The translations under genes and the position numbers were made by a program. Of a DNA stretch of 64,000 nt, positions 34,601 through 41,756 are shown one piece after another. Numbering within the stretch: the stretch's first letter is position 1; every line of letters begins with the position of its first letter. This stretch comes from Pseudocoprococcus catus (GTDB taxonomy: Bacteria > Bacillota > Clostridia > Lachnospirales > Lachnospiraceae): contig NZ_JAAXCM010000020.1 of assembly GCF_019734885.1 (NCBI RefSeq), positions 210,800 through 274,799 of the forward strand, read 5' to 3'. Under the pieces are notes generated by a model. The model was given only the letters and a program-made list of their open reading frames with translations. It was not told where the DNA came from and did no database searches.

Positions 34601-35942
34601 CTGAGGAACATGCTTCGTTCAGAAGCACATTATCAACGGTTTTATTGCGAATCTTGATACACTTCATATCCTGTCCGCCGATGTCGAGGATACAATCCAC
34701 GTCCGGTTCAAAGAAAGCGGCAGCATAGTAATGAGCTACTGTCTCAACTTCGCCTTCATCCAGCATAAATGCAGACTTCATCAGTGCTTCGCCGTAACCT
34801 GTTGAGCATGAACGAACAATTTCGGCATCTGCAGGGAGAATATTCTTAATCTCCTGGATGGAACGGATTGCTGTCTTCAAAGGGCTGCCGTTGTTGTTGC
34901 TGTAGAAGGAATAGAGCAGGGTGCCGTCTTCGCCGACAACAGCAACCTTTGTTGTTGTGGAACCGGCATCGATGCCAAGGAAACATTTGCCGTGGTAATC
35001 AGCAAGATTGCCTTCTGTTACAGTATGTACGGAATGCCATTTCTTAAAGGCATCGTATTCTTCCTGATTCTTAAAGAGCGGATCCATACGAGCGGTCTCT
35101 GCCTGAATCTTGATATCGGAAGAGAGCAGACGAATCAGCTCGTCAATGGAAGTGGTCACATCAGCCTTGTAGTTCATAGCGGCACCCATAGCTGCAAACA
35201 AATGGGAATTGGCCGGTGCAATGACTTCTTCGTCTGTCAGGTGAAGCGTGCGGATAAAAGCTGCCTTCAGCTCTGAAAGGAAGTGGAGCGGACCGCCAAG
35301 AAATGCCACATGACCGCGGATCGGTTTACCGCAGGCCAGACCACTGATGGTCTGATTGACAACGGCCTGGAAAATGGAAGCAGATAAGTCTTCCTTGGAA
35401 GCGCCGTCATTGATCAGAGGCTGGATATCTGTCTTGGCGAAAACGCCGCACCTGGCGGCAATCTGATAAATCGCTTTGTAATTCTTCGCATATTCATTTA
35501 ATCCAGGGGCATCTGTCTCAAGAAGACTGGCCATCTGGTCGATAAAAGAACCTGTACCGCCGGCACAGATACCGTTCATACGTTGTTCCACATTGCCGTT
35601 TTCAAAATAAATGATCTTCGCATCTTCACCGCCAAGCTCAATGGCAACATCTGTCTTCGGCGCAAAATAGCCAAGGGCACTGGAAACGGAGATAACTTCC
35701 TGAACAAAAGGAACATGAATATATTTGGAGATGGACATACCGCCGGAACCGGTGATCATCGGGTGAAGATCGCGGTCTCCAAGTTCCGCACGGGCTTTTG
35801 TCATCAGATCGAGCAGTGTCTCTCTGATATTGGCAAAATGTCTTTCGTAATCGGAAAAAAGGACGTTGTTGTCTGCATCCAGAATGGCTACCTTGACGGT
35901 AGTAGAGCCGACATCAATACCTAAAAATAAAGTTGCATCCAT
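31698..35942 (-). CDS. Giant acyl-CoA dehydratase activase (archerase) fusion protein
   Basis: A 1414-residue protein of the BadF/BadG/BcrA/HgdC group. Parts in order: a first ASKHA ATPase domain (residues 1-260, FLGIDVGSTTVKV and CAGGTGSF), a second one (about 320-580, FLGIDAGSTTTKV, CSSGCGSF), a Cys-rich segment CGGCTNHC near residue 605, a DUF2229-type region, and a C-terminal region related to the 2-hydroxyacyl-CoA dehydratase D-component. Activases of this group use ATP to drive a low-potential electron into a [4Fe-4S] dehydratase or reductase. Here all parts are fused and no separate dehydratase subunits are nearby, so the physiological substrate is unknown. It starts at ATG 35942, the only in-frame choice, since an in-frame stop lies 30 bases upstream. 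Confidence 0.88.
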   Translation of the reverse strand: MDATLFLGIDVGSTTVKVAILDADNNVLFSDYERHFANIRETLLDLMTKARAELGDRDLHPMITGSGGMSISKYIHVPFVQEVISVSSALGYFAPKTDVAIELGGEDAKIIYFENGNVEQRMNGICAGGTGSFIDQMASLLETDAPGLNEYAKNYKAIYQIAARCGVFAKTDIQPLINDGASKEDLSASIFQAVVNQTISGLACGKPIRGHVAFLGGPLHFLSELKAAFIRTLHLTDEEVIAPANSHLFAAMGAAMNYKADVTTSIDELIRLLSSDIKIQAETARMDPLFKNQEEYDAFKKWHSVHTVTEGNLADYHGKCFLGIDAGSTTTKVAVVGEDGTLLYSFYSNNNGSPLKTAIRSIQEIKNILPADAEIVRSCSTGYGEALMKSAFMLDEGEVETVAHYYAAAFFEPDVDCILDIGGQDMKCIKIRNKTVDNVLLNEACSSGCGSFIETFAHSLNYSVEDFAKIAIFAKHPIDLGSRCTVFMNSNVKQAQKEGAEVGDISAGLAYSVIKNALLKVIKLTDPKDLGKKVVVQGGTFYNDAVLRSFELISGCKAVRPNIAGIMGAFGAALIARDRYTGEATTMLSLDDIINLKYTTSMTRCGGCTNHCRLTVNKFTGNRRYISGNRCEVGLGRAKTNSDVPNLFEYKYNRIFNYKPLDKATAPRGIVGIPRVLNMYENYPFWHTFFTELGFSVVLSPESTHEIYNLGIESIPSESACYPAKLVHGHIMWLLQHDVKFIFYPCIPYERKETEGATNNYNCPIVTSYAENIKNNVEELADPSILFMNPFMTFESERHLEERLVEEFAARFSIDPREIKEAVQKSWKELELVHTSVQRHGEMTLAYMKQHHMKGIVLAGRPYHIDKEINHGIPELITSYGFAVLTEDSISHLAKPDRPLIVSDQWMYHSRLYCAAEYVKEHEDLELIQLNSFGCGLDAVTTDQVKDILNGSGRLYTCLKIDEVSNLGAARIRIRSLIAAIRLREQHGIHGHIESSAHHRQLFTKEMRADNYTILVPNMSPIHFDLLIPALRHEGLNCELLPDCDKEAINTGLKYVNNDACYPSICVVGQIMKALLSGKYDLNHVAIAMTQTGGGCRATNYVGFIRRALGNAGMSQIPVVSISAQGIEKNPGFKYTLPMLKNALQAIVYGDLFMRVLYATRPYEKVPGSANALHEKWKNICLDSMIGKGKNSFKQNVKGIIHDFDNLPLDETIKKPRVGIVGEILVKFSPSANNYLVDLLESEGAEAVMPDLLDFLLYSFYNSNFKYEKLGKSKKGQILGNAGIAFLEAIRKTANDELKASKRFDPPANIRDLAKYAEPIVSIGNQTGEGWFLTGEMMELIHNGAPNIVCTQPFGCLPNHIVGKGVIKELRHQHPEANIVAIDYDPGASEVNQVNRIKLMLATANKNLHKKLDA

Positions 35943-35953
35943 AAATAAAAGCT

Positions 35954-35983
35954 GATTCCGAAAGGGGAATCACTACCCTCCTT
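35954..35983 (-). promoter_or_regulatory. Distant ribosome site and hairpin before the archerase gene
   Basis: The only good ribosome site, AAGGAGGG (35976-35983 on the minus strand), ends 33 bases before the ATG. A hairpin, GATTCC with GGAATC (35954-35959 with 35966-35971), lies in between and, if folded, cuts the effective spacing to about 15 bases. Confidence 0.5.
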
Positions 35984-35997
35984 ATGTAAATATATGA

Positions 35998-36064
35998 ATA
36001 GACAAAATAGTCTATATAAAATAGGAAACTACGAATTGCGTGATAGCAAGTCCATCTTATTATA
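35998..36064 (-). promoter_or_regulatory. Promoter of the archerase gene with inverted repeat
   Basis: A perfect -10 box TATAAT (minus strand, 36059-36064) with a weak -35 (TTGTTT, 17 bases away) lies about 117 bases before the start codon. ATAGAC-N6-GTCTAT (35998-36015) in the leader is a possible operator or RNA hairpin. Confidence 0.5.
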
Positions 36065-36157
36065 CGACATGATGTTTTAAAAAACAACCGTCAACTTTTT
36101 TGAAAACCATTAAAAAAAGGTAAACATTTCTATAAAAAAGAAGAAAATTCTCTTTGC

Positions 36158-36189
36158 ACATTTTAAAAATGAGCCGCATAGATTATAAT
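36158..36189 (+). promoter_or_regulatory. Candidate promoter of the LysM gene, SigK-like
   Basis: CACA (36157-36160), a 16-base spacer and CATAGATTA (36177-36185) fit the mother-cell sigma-K pattern mACm...CATAnnnTA. A housekeeping -10 box TATAAT also lies at 36184-36189, but without a fitting -35 box. Both short patterns overlap, so the assignment is tentative. Confidence 0.4.
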
Positions 36190-36205
36190 AAAAAGGCAGG
36201 AATTA

Positions 36206-36622
36206 ATGACCATGAATTATTATGTCAGCGGTGAGAATGTTAATGGACGCCCCTGCAGAGGCGTTGTTCATGTGGTTAAAAAGGGAGATACCCTATACAA
36301 AATAAGTCGTGTTTATGATGTGAAAGTTGCGGATCTGATCTGGATGAATCCGGGGGTGCGTATCTATAATCTTCAGGTGGGTGACAAAATCTGTGTCCCG
36401 GTGAGCAGTTGGGAGATGCCGGATGCAGATCATGACAATGCCGAGACATTGCCGTATATTGTCCGGGCCGGAGAGACACTGGATGAAATCCTTCAGACCT
36501 TCAGATTGACTTATGAGGAGCTTCGACAGCTTAATAAGGACATTTCTCCGGCCTATGCCGAAGGAACAGTCTTGAATATTCCTTCGAATCGGATTCTTCG
36601 TCGAGGACAGGAAGCACAGTAA
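36206..36622 (+). CDS. Two-LysM-domain protein
   Basis: A 138-residue protein made of two LysM modules, which bind peptidoglycan or related N-acetylglucosamine polymers: the first at about residues 22-66 (VKKGDTLYKISRVYDV... NLQVGDKICVP) and the second at about 83-128 (VRAGETLDEILQTF... EGTVLNIPS). There is no signal peptide or membrane helix, as in spore-associated LysM proteins made inside the mother cell (SafA, SpoVID-type), so a role at the spore surface is suggested and fits the SigK-like promoter. AGGA lies five bases before the ATG. Confidence 0.85.
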   Translation: MTMNYYVSGENVNGRPCRGVVHVVKKGDTLYKISRVYDVKVADLIWMNPGVRIYNLQVGDKICVPVSSWEMPDADHDNAETLPYIVRAGETLDEILQTFRLTYEELRQLNKDISPAYAEGTVLNIPSNRILRRGQEAQ

Positions 36623-36626
36623 TAGT

Positions 36627-36662
36627 AGCAGCAGCGGATGAATATTGTCCATCCGCTGCTGT
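36627..36662 (+). terminator. Hairpin after the LysM gene
   Basis: AGCAGCGGATG (36630-36640) pairs perfectly with 36650-36660, with more pairing outside. The following TGTGCGGCTG is not T-rich, so termination may be weak. Confidence 0.55.
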
Positions 36663-36760
36663 GCGGCTGTATATTTTACACCGTATTGATTGACAAAAAT
36701 TCATGGAAAATCTATAATTACAGCATAGCTTATAAGAATAAACGTAAAGGAGAGAATCTA

Positions 36761-37564
36761 TTGGAGAAATTTTTAAATAAAATGGAGAGAAAATTCGGCC
36801 GTTATGCGATTCCCGGTCTGATGAAATACATCTGCGTTTTATACATTATCGGTTTATTTATCAACATTGCATCACCACAGATTTACTATTATTATCTGAG
36901 CTTGAATCCCTATCGGATCCTGCACGGTGAAGTATGGCGACTTGTGACATTTCTGATCCAGTCACCGAATTCGAATGTGATCTTTTTTATTTTTACTTTG
37001 TATCTTTATTATATGCTTGGACAGACACTGGAGCGCGTTTGGGGGGCGTTTAGATTTAACCTGTATTATTTTGCAGGTGTTTTATTTACCATTATCGGTT
37101 CTTTTGCTGCCTATTTCATGACTGGACAGGTTTATCTCATGGATACCTATTATATTAATATGTCTCTGTTCCTGGCCTTTGCGTTTGTTTTTCCAGATAT
37201 GGAGATGCTTTTGATGTTTTTGATTCCGATTAAGATTAAATGGCTGGCATATCTGGATATTGCATTGTTTGTGTATGAGATGGTCGTCGGCAACATCGGG
37301 ACGAAGATTTCTATTGCCATGGCACTTCTCAATTTTGTAATCTTTTTCTTTGGCTTCATGAGAAAGAGAGTTTCACCGGCCCAGATGCACAGACGGGCGG
37401 CTTACAAGAAGGCTGTGAAGAAGATGCCGAGCAGACATCGCTGTGCGGTATGCGGCAGAACGGAGGAGACGAATCCGGAGCTGGAATTCCGCTTCTGTTC
37501 CAAGTGCAACGGCAACTATGAATATTGTCAGGACCATCTTTTTACCCATACCCATGTCCAGTAG
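36761..37564 (+). CDS. Rhomboid-like membrane protein without catalytic serine motif, C-terminal zinc ribbon
   Basis: A 267-residue protein with about six membrane helices in a rhomboid-type arrangement; HGEVWRLVTFLIQSP and LYYMLGQTLERVWGAFRFN match the region before the active site. Where active rhomboids have GxSG the sequence reads YYINMSLFLAFAF, and no catalytic His is obvious, so it is probably a non-proteolytic relative. The soluble C-terminus has CAVCG, CSKC and CQDH, a likely zinc ribbon. Translation was set at TTG 36761, six bases after AAAGGAGAG; the frame is open further upstream without a ribosome site. Confidence 0.82.
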   Translation: MEKFLNKMERKFGRYAIPGLMKYICVLYIIGLFINIASPQIYYYYLSLNPYRILHGEVWRLVTFLIQSPNSNVIFFIFTLYLYYMLGQTLERVWGAFRFNLYYFAGVLFTIIGSFAAYFMTGQVYLMDTYYINMSLFLAFAFVFPDMEMLLMFLIPIKIKWLAYLDIALFVYEMVVGNIGTKISIAMALLNFVIFFFGFMRKRVSPAQMHRRAAYKKAVKKMPSRHRCAVCGRTEETNPELEFRFCSKCNGNYEYCQDHLFTHTHVQ

Positions 37565-37650
37565 AGGGGGTGCCCTTCAGCTGTAAAAGATAAGCCGTTG
37601 TGTTTAATTATGATAAAAGTGGAAAGACTATCAATGATTAGCAGGAGTTA

Positions 37651-37977
37651 ATGATGCGCTGGTATAACAAAATGTATTTGGGAAAATCCATTCAGGGAAA
37701 GAAAATGTATTATCAGTATGCGATCCGGCATACAAAACGGCTTACAGGCACCTATTGTCTGATGCCGGCTGCCTGTAAGGATGATCTGATAGATATATGT
37801 GGCAGCGACCTGCTTCGTGTATCGAAGCAGTATCCGAAGGACCAGCTGGTTATCGGACTTGCCGGCAGTTACAGGGAGGCCTGTCTGCTGGCGGGAGAGA
37901 TTGTGCTTGATGTTCTGAAGAAGACAGGAAGCACAGATATCAGGGCATATTTAAGAGATTCCGGAGAGGATATCTGA
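37651..37977 (+). CDS. Conserved-looking 108-residue protein of unknown function
   Basis: I do not recognise a family. The protein is soluble in appearance, basic at its N-terminus (MRWYNKMYLGKSIQGKK), and contains KDQLVIGLAGSYREACLLAGEIVLD in the second half, a pattern that looks like a compact alpha/beta fold. CAGGAG stands before two adjacent ATG codons (37651 and 37654). It lies between the rhomboid-like gene and a DUF2953 gene, in the same direction as GerW, so a sporulation or envelope context is possible. Confidence 0.65.
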   Translation: MMRWYNKMYLGKSIQGKKMYYQYAIRHTKRLTGTYCLMPAACKDDLIDICGSDLLRVSKQYPKDQLVIGLAGSYREACLLAGEIVLDVLKKTGSTDIRAYLRDSGEDI

Positions 37978-38063
37978 TCGAGATCGACTGTAAGAAACAT
38001 CTGAAGCGGTCGATTGGATAATAAAGTGAATAGAGAATCTCAGCGTGAAAAAGGGGTGTAGAA

Positions 38064-39134
38064 GTGCTGTTATTACATATACTGCTTTTTCTTCTGAAAC
38101 TGATCGGCATTGTACTGCTTGTCATTCTTGGTTTGATTGTGCTGGTATTGACCATCGTCCTTTTGACACCGATTCGATATCGAATCGGTGCTTCGAAGTA
38201 TCAAACAATACAGGCGGAAGGAAAGGTTACGTGGCTCTTTCGTCTGATTGAGATGGTATTTAAGCTGGATACAGGTGCTGAAGAAGGAAAGCGTCTCCAT
38301 CTGAGTTTCAGGATTGCGTGGCTGAAGCTGTATGACAATCAGAAACTGAAGGAAAAACGTATAAAACAGAAAAAAACAAGAAAAACTAAATTAAAGCCGG
38401 AATCTAAGCAGTCGGAAAAGGTAATTCAGGCAACAAAGCCTGAACAGCCGGAGGCAAAGGTACAGCCAATAAAAACTGAACAGGCGGCTGAAATGAAGAA
38501 TGAAATGCCGAAAGCGGTGCATCCGGAGAGGATATCTTCGGAGAACCCGGGAAATGAATCAGCAGAGAAGCATGAAGAGAAGCTGATTGAAGGACCGAAG
38601 GAATCTGCGGTGGAGAAAATCCTTCGTCTGGCTAAGAACGCAGCCAATAAGATTCTGTCGTTGATCCGGGGTGTTTTCTCTCTGATCTGCAGCATTTTGG
38701 GCATTCCGTCAAAAATCATGAATGGACTTGAAAAGCTTGAGAATTTCTTTACAAAACTCCGTGAGAAGAAGGAAGCAGTTCTTGCGTTTTATTATGAAGA
38801 GCATAATCATCAATGGTTTGCGGCTTTCTGGCACCGGCTGAAGAAACTACTACTTAGAATATTACCGAGGGCAGACAGATTGTATCTGCATTTTGGCTTT
38901 GAAGATCCGGCGACAACGGGCCAGGTGCTTGGAGGTTTAAGTATTCTTTATCCGATCTGCGGCGAGAAGATGGAGCTGTGCCCGGAGTTTAATGAAGAAG
39001 TATTGGAGGGCGAAGTAAAGTTTCATGGCTGTATACGGCTGGTTACTCTAGTTGTATTTGCAGCTAAAAGCTTTCTAAATAAACAATTTTTTGCGATAGT
39101 GAAGCAGTTTAAAGGCCTGTTAAGGGGCGAATAA
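38064..39134 (+). CDS. DUF2953-domain membrane protein
   Basis: A 356-residue protein with one N-terminal membrane helix (about residues 4-32), a DUF2953-type beginning (TPIRYRIGASKYQTIQAEG), a long charged Lys/Glu/Pro-rich linker (about residues 100-180) and a C-terminal domain with LHFGFEDPATTGQVLGG, typical of DUF2953. In spore formers this family is regularly found next to GerW/YtfJ, as here, where gerW follows. Function unknown; a sporulation role is inferred from context. It starts at GTG 38064, with AAGGGG seven bases upstream. Confidence 0.8.
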   Translation: MLLLHILLFLLKLIGIVLLVILGLIVLVLTIVLLTPIRYRIGASKYQTIQAEGKVTWLFRLIEMVFKLDTGAEEGKRLHLSFRIAWLKLYDNQKLKEKRIKQKKTRKTKLKPESKQSEKVIQATKPEQPEAKVQPIKTEQAAEMKNEMPKAVHPERISSENPGNESAEKHEEKLIEGPKESAVEKILRLAKNAANKILSLIRGVFSLICSILGIPSKIMNGLEKLENFFTKLREKKEAVLAFYYEEHNHQWFAAFWHRLKKLLLRILPRADRLYLHFGFEDPATTGQVLGGLSILYPICGEKMELCPEFNEEVLEGEVKFHGCIRLVTLVVFAAKSFLNKQFFAIVKQFKGLLRGE

Positions 39135-39153
39135 GAGGATGGAGGAATTGGAT

Positions 39154-39540
39154 ATGTCAGATCACACATTTAATGAAACAGTTGAATCTCTCTTTAAAGG
39201 AATGGACAATTTTTTGACAACAAAAACTGTTGTTGGTGAGGCCATTCATGTCAACGATACATTGATTCTGCCTCTGGTGGATGTTTCATTCGGCGTTGGT
39301 GCAGGTGCATGGAGCCAGGAACATAAAAACAGTGCAGGCGGCGGTATGGGCGGCAAGATGACGCCAAGTGCGGTGCTTGTCATCAAAGACGGTTCTGTTC
39401 GTATGGTGCCGGTCAACAACAATGATCCTGTCAGCAAGATTATTGATATGGCACCGGATGTGATTCATCGCTTTATGAACAAGTCAGAAGATGATGCAGC
39501 TGTGGAAGAGGCAGTTGAACATATTTCAGAAGAAGAATAA
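39154..39540 (+). CDS. gerW: Spore protein GerW (YtfJ family)
   Basis: A 128-residue protein of the GerW/YtfJ family, needed in Bacillus for spore germination with several germinants. The conserved pattern is complete: VGEAIHVNDTLILPLVDVSFGVGAG, then a Gly-rich GGGMGGKM and SAVLVIKDGSVRMVPV. The ATG at 39154 was chosen because GGAGG lies eight bases upstream; an in-frame ATG at 39139 would contain that ribosome site. It follows the DUF2953 gene by 19 bases. Confidence 0.9.
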   Translation: MSDHTFNETVESLFKGMDNFLTTKTVVGEAIHVNDTLILPLVDVSFGVGAGAWSQEHKNSAGGGMGGKMTPSAVLVIKDGSVRMVPVNNNDPVSKIIDMAPDVIHRFMNKSEDDAAVEEAVEHISEEE

Positions 39541-39611
39541 AGAATGAATAGCAGAATAAACCAATGGGCATAAAATAAAACAGGCGAGTCTTGGATATAA
39601 TGGTGAATGCT

Positions 39612-39752
39612 ATGAAAAAGATGTGTGGTTTTGTCCTGTTCTGGATAGCTGCGGGCATGACCATTATGCTGTTTGTCAAGTCCTGTGTATTGGGTATTTG
39701 CCTGATTATTTTCTGTCTGGTATTGGCTTATAATCTGTTTTGTTCAAAATAG
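39612..39752 (+). CDS. Small membrane protein, 46 residues
   Basis: A short frame starting MKKMCGFVLFWIAAG with one long or two short hydrophobic helices filling nearly all of it (IMLFVKSCVLGICLIIFCLVLAYNL is the second part, given here only as its trend: strongly hydrophobic) and a charged end. GGTG lies before the ATG; the ribosome site is weak. Its position between gerW and the FHA gene, with no overlap, and its membrane-protein composition make it a believable gene, but conservation must decide. An ATG at 39600 is an alternative start. Confidence 0.5.
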   Translation: MKKMCGFVLFWIAAGMTIMLFVKSCVLGICLIIFCLVLAYNLFCSK

Positions 39753-39770
39753 AAAACGAAGGGTGAAAAA

Positions 39771-41222
39771 ATGAATCAGTTATTACAAATGCAGTCTGAA
39801 GGTAAAAGAGAGCTGCTTGTTTACCATTATCAAAAAATACAGGATGTGGATGAAGTCATTTTGCAGCTTCTTAATGAAGCGGGGCTGGATGGCTTTATCA
39901 AAAGTTCAGTGGATAAATCGACATTGGTTATTAATTACGATATAACAGGATACAAAAAATGGGCAGATATGACAGCGGAGAATACGACGGCAGATCATAT
40001 GGCATCTGTGCTGGAAGATTTATACCGGCTGTTGGCTTATCTGGAAGATTCTTTTATTGATATTGAATATGTTTTGCTGGATACAGATTATTTGTTTATC
40101 AATCCTGATACAGGCAAAGTTCAATTGGTTGTTATACCTTGTCAGTCAATCGTGAATGAAGGATATACGCTGGAAGATTGTGTGAATAAAATGTTTGAGA
40201 AGTTTTCATATGATCAAAATGGAGATATAGGCAGACAGATCTGTGAAAAGTTGAATTCCGGCATTCGTTCACTTCGTGATTTGAAAGAGATTGCGGAAAT
40301 ACTGCTTTCTTCAGATAATGAGGTAAAAAATACAACAGATAGTAAAGCGATACTTCCTGAGCTGACTGAGCAATTTGAAGGAACAAGGGATTCTGAGAAT
40401 TCTTTGATTTTTGATGAAAAATCAGAAATAGAGAATGAAATAGGAACACCTGCAGAATCGGTAGAAGAACAGGAGACGGATGTACCGCTGTTTGATTTTA
40501 AGGAATATAAATTCATGTCTGATGAGGAGAATGCAGCAGAGAAAAAAACTAAGTTATCGGATGAGACTGCGATTTTGGAAGAAATAGCAAAAGATGCAGA
40601 AATGGCCAAACAGAATGAAGCAGATCTTTCCAGTGATGCGGAATTTATGCGCCAGCAGCTGAGAGCGGATATCCGTCGTGATTTGGAAGAAGAGTTAAGA
40701 GAAAAAGCTAAACAAGATATTCGTTCCGAAAGTGAGAATAAACTCCGGGAGAAGATATGGGCAGAATTGTCGGATACTTTTACTCAGAATATGCGGCATG
40801 ATATAGAAAATGAATTGAGAGAAAAAATCCGGAAAGAACTGGAAGAAGAGTATGCGGAGAAAGCCAAAGCTTTAGAAGCAGAGAAAAACAAGGAAGAAAC
40901 AAAGCAGGAAGCGGATGAAAAATCGTCATATCTGATCCGTAAGAAAACAGGAGAAATTATCCAGCTGAATAAACAGACATTTATTATCGGTAAGCTGGAT
41001 ACATGCTGTGATTATGTGATCAGAGGCAACAATGCGATCAGCCGTCTGCATGCGGTGATCAAATACAGAGAGGATTCAGACAGTTATTTTATTGTGGACT
41101 GCAATTCAACAAATCATACATATCTCAATGGACGACGCATCGAGGCAGAACAGCCTGTAGAACTGAAAGACGGCATGCATATCCATCTGGCATTGGAAGA
41201 GTTTATCTTTCAACTGACTTAA
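39771..41222 (+). CDS. DUF6382 and FHA domain protein
   Basis: A 483-residue protein with three parts: an N-terminal DUF6382-type domain (residues about 1-170; RELLVYHYQKI... NYDITGYKKW), an acidic linker with a long charged coiled coil (about 290-390), and a C-terminal forkhead-associated domain (about 395-483; FIIGKLDTCCDYVI, ISRLHAVI, NSTNHTYLNG) that reads phosphothreonine. It should link a Ser/Thr kinase to an unknown output. No kinase gene lies near. Its stop codon abuts a branched fold-back shared with rpmB. Confidence 0.85.
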   Translation: MNQLLQMQSEGKRELLVYHYQKIQDVDEVILQLLNEAGLDGFIKSSVDKSTLVINYDITGYKKWADMTAENTTADHMASVLEDLYRLLAYLEDSFIDIEYVLLDTDYLFINPDTGKVQLVVIPCQSIVNEGYTLEDCVNKMFEKFSYDQNGDIGRQICEKLNSGIRSLRDLKEIAEILLSSDNEVKNTTDSKAILPELTEQFEGTRDSENSLIFDEKSEIENEIGTPAESVEEQETDVPLFDFKEYKFMSDEENAAEKKTKLSDETAILEEIAKDAEMAKQNEADLSSDAEFMRQQLRADIRRDLEEELREKAKQDIRSESENKLREKIWAELSDTFTQNMRHDIENELREKIRKELEEEYAEKAKALEAEKNKEETKQEADEKSSYLIRKKTGEIIQLNKQTFIIGKLDTCCDYVIRGNNAISRLHAVIKYREDSDSYFIVDCNSTNHTYLNGRRIEAEQPVELKDGMHIHLALEEFIFQLT

Positions 41223-41368
41223 ATGCAAACTATGAGAAACGCGCTCCGCGAGTTTCTCAAGTTATCGCGGCAGTCGCCTAGGTCTCGTGCAAGCACGGAC
41301 TTTGGCTCGTTGCTCGCGTAAATGAAAAAAAGCCCTGTTTCAAATGAAACAGGGCTTTAAGTTTGCAT
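41223..41368. other. Branched fold-back E filling the gap between FHA gene and rpmB
   Basis: A nine-base-pair closing stem (41223-41231 with 41360-41368) joins the two stop codons and encloses three hairpins: GAGAAAC with GTTTCTC (41234-41240 with 41252-41258, and an inner GCG-CTC-CGC), a middle one closed by TTA-CGCG type pairing (about 41262-41269 with 41314-41320) with CGTGC-AA-GCACG inside, and the 13-14 bp terminator stem of rpmB. It occupies the whole convergent intergenic region. Confidence 0.6.
41324..41358 (-). terminator. Intrinsic terminator of rpmB
   Basis: On the minus strand a stem of 13 or more pairs (41329-41342 with 41345-41358) is followed by a run of seven T. It lies 11 bases after the rpmB stop codon and forms one arm of fold-back E. 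Confidence 0.85.
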
Positions 41369-41369
41369 A

Positions 41370-41555
41370 TTAAGCTCTTTCAACTAATCCTGATCTTAAG
41401 CAGGAAGTACAAACGTACATCTTAGATGGTGTACCGTTCACGTTCACTTTCACTTTCTTAATGTTGGATTTCCACATTTTATTTGATCTTCTATGTGAAT
41501 GAGACACCTGAATACCAAAGTGAGCTCCTTTTTCACAGATTGCACATTTTGCCAT
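41370..41555 (-). CDS. rpmB: 50S ribosomal protein L28
   Basis: A 61-residue L28, a small basic protein of the large ribosomal subunit. It begins MAKCAICEKGAHFGIQVSHSH with a CxxC zinc-type pair and ends with CTSCLRSG, the matching second pair, so it is the zinc-binding form. AGGAGGTG precedes the ATG on the minus strand. It is divergent from the Gls24-family gene, the rpmB-asp23-fakA arrangement found across Firmicutes. Confidence 0.97.
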   Translation of the reverse strand: MAKCAICEKGAHFGIQVSHSHRRSNKMWKSNIKKVKVNVNGTPSKMYVCTSCLRSGLVERA

Positions 41556-41712
41556 TGTAAAACACCTCCTCGTGCCAAATTAAACCTTAATGAGACGCAC
41601 AAAAACGCCTTACAGGCTTACAACAAATCAATCATAACAGATTCGACCGATAATTGCAAGCATAGATTTCATAAAATATAAAAAAAATATTTTCTTTTCG
41701 GCAAAAAGCGGT

Positions 41713-41718
41713 TATAAT
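41713..41718 (+). promoter_or_regulatory. -10 box of the Gls24-FakA promoter
   Basis: A perfect TATAAT at 41713-41718, 39 bases before the start codon, with a poor T-rich -35 area. Confidence 0.55.
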
Positions 41719-41756
41719 AGTTGAGTAGAAAGTAAGAATAATATTGGAGGTACCAT

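Noticed and set aside
36638-36760. N-terminal extension of the rhomboid-like protein from an ATG at 36638
   Set aside because: It would start within the LysM-gene hairpin, has no ribosome site, and a strong site precedes TTG 36761.
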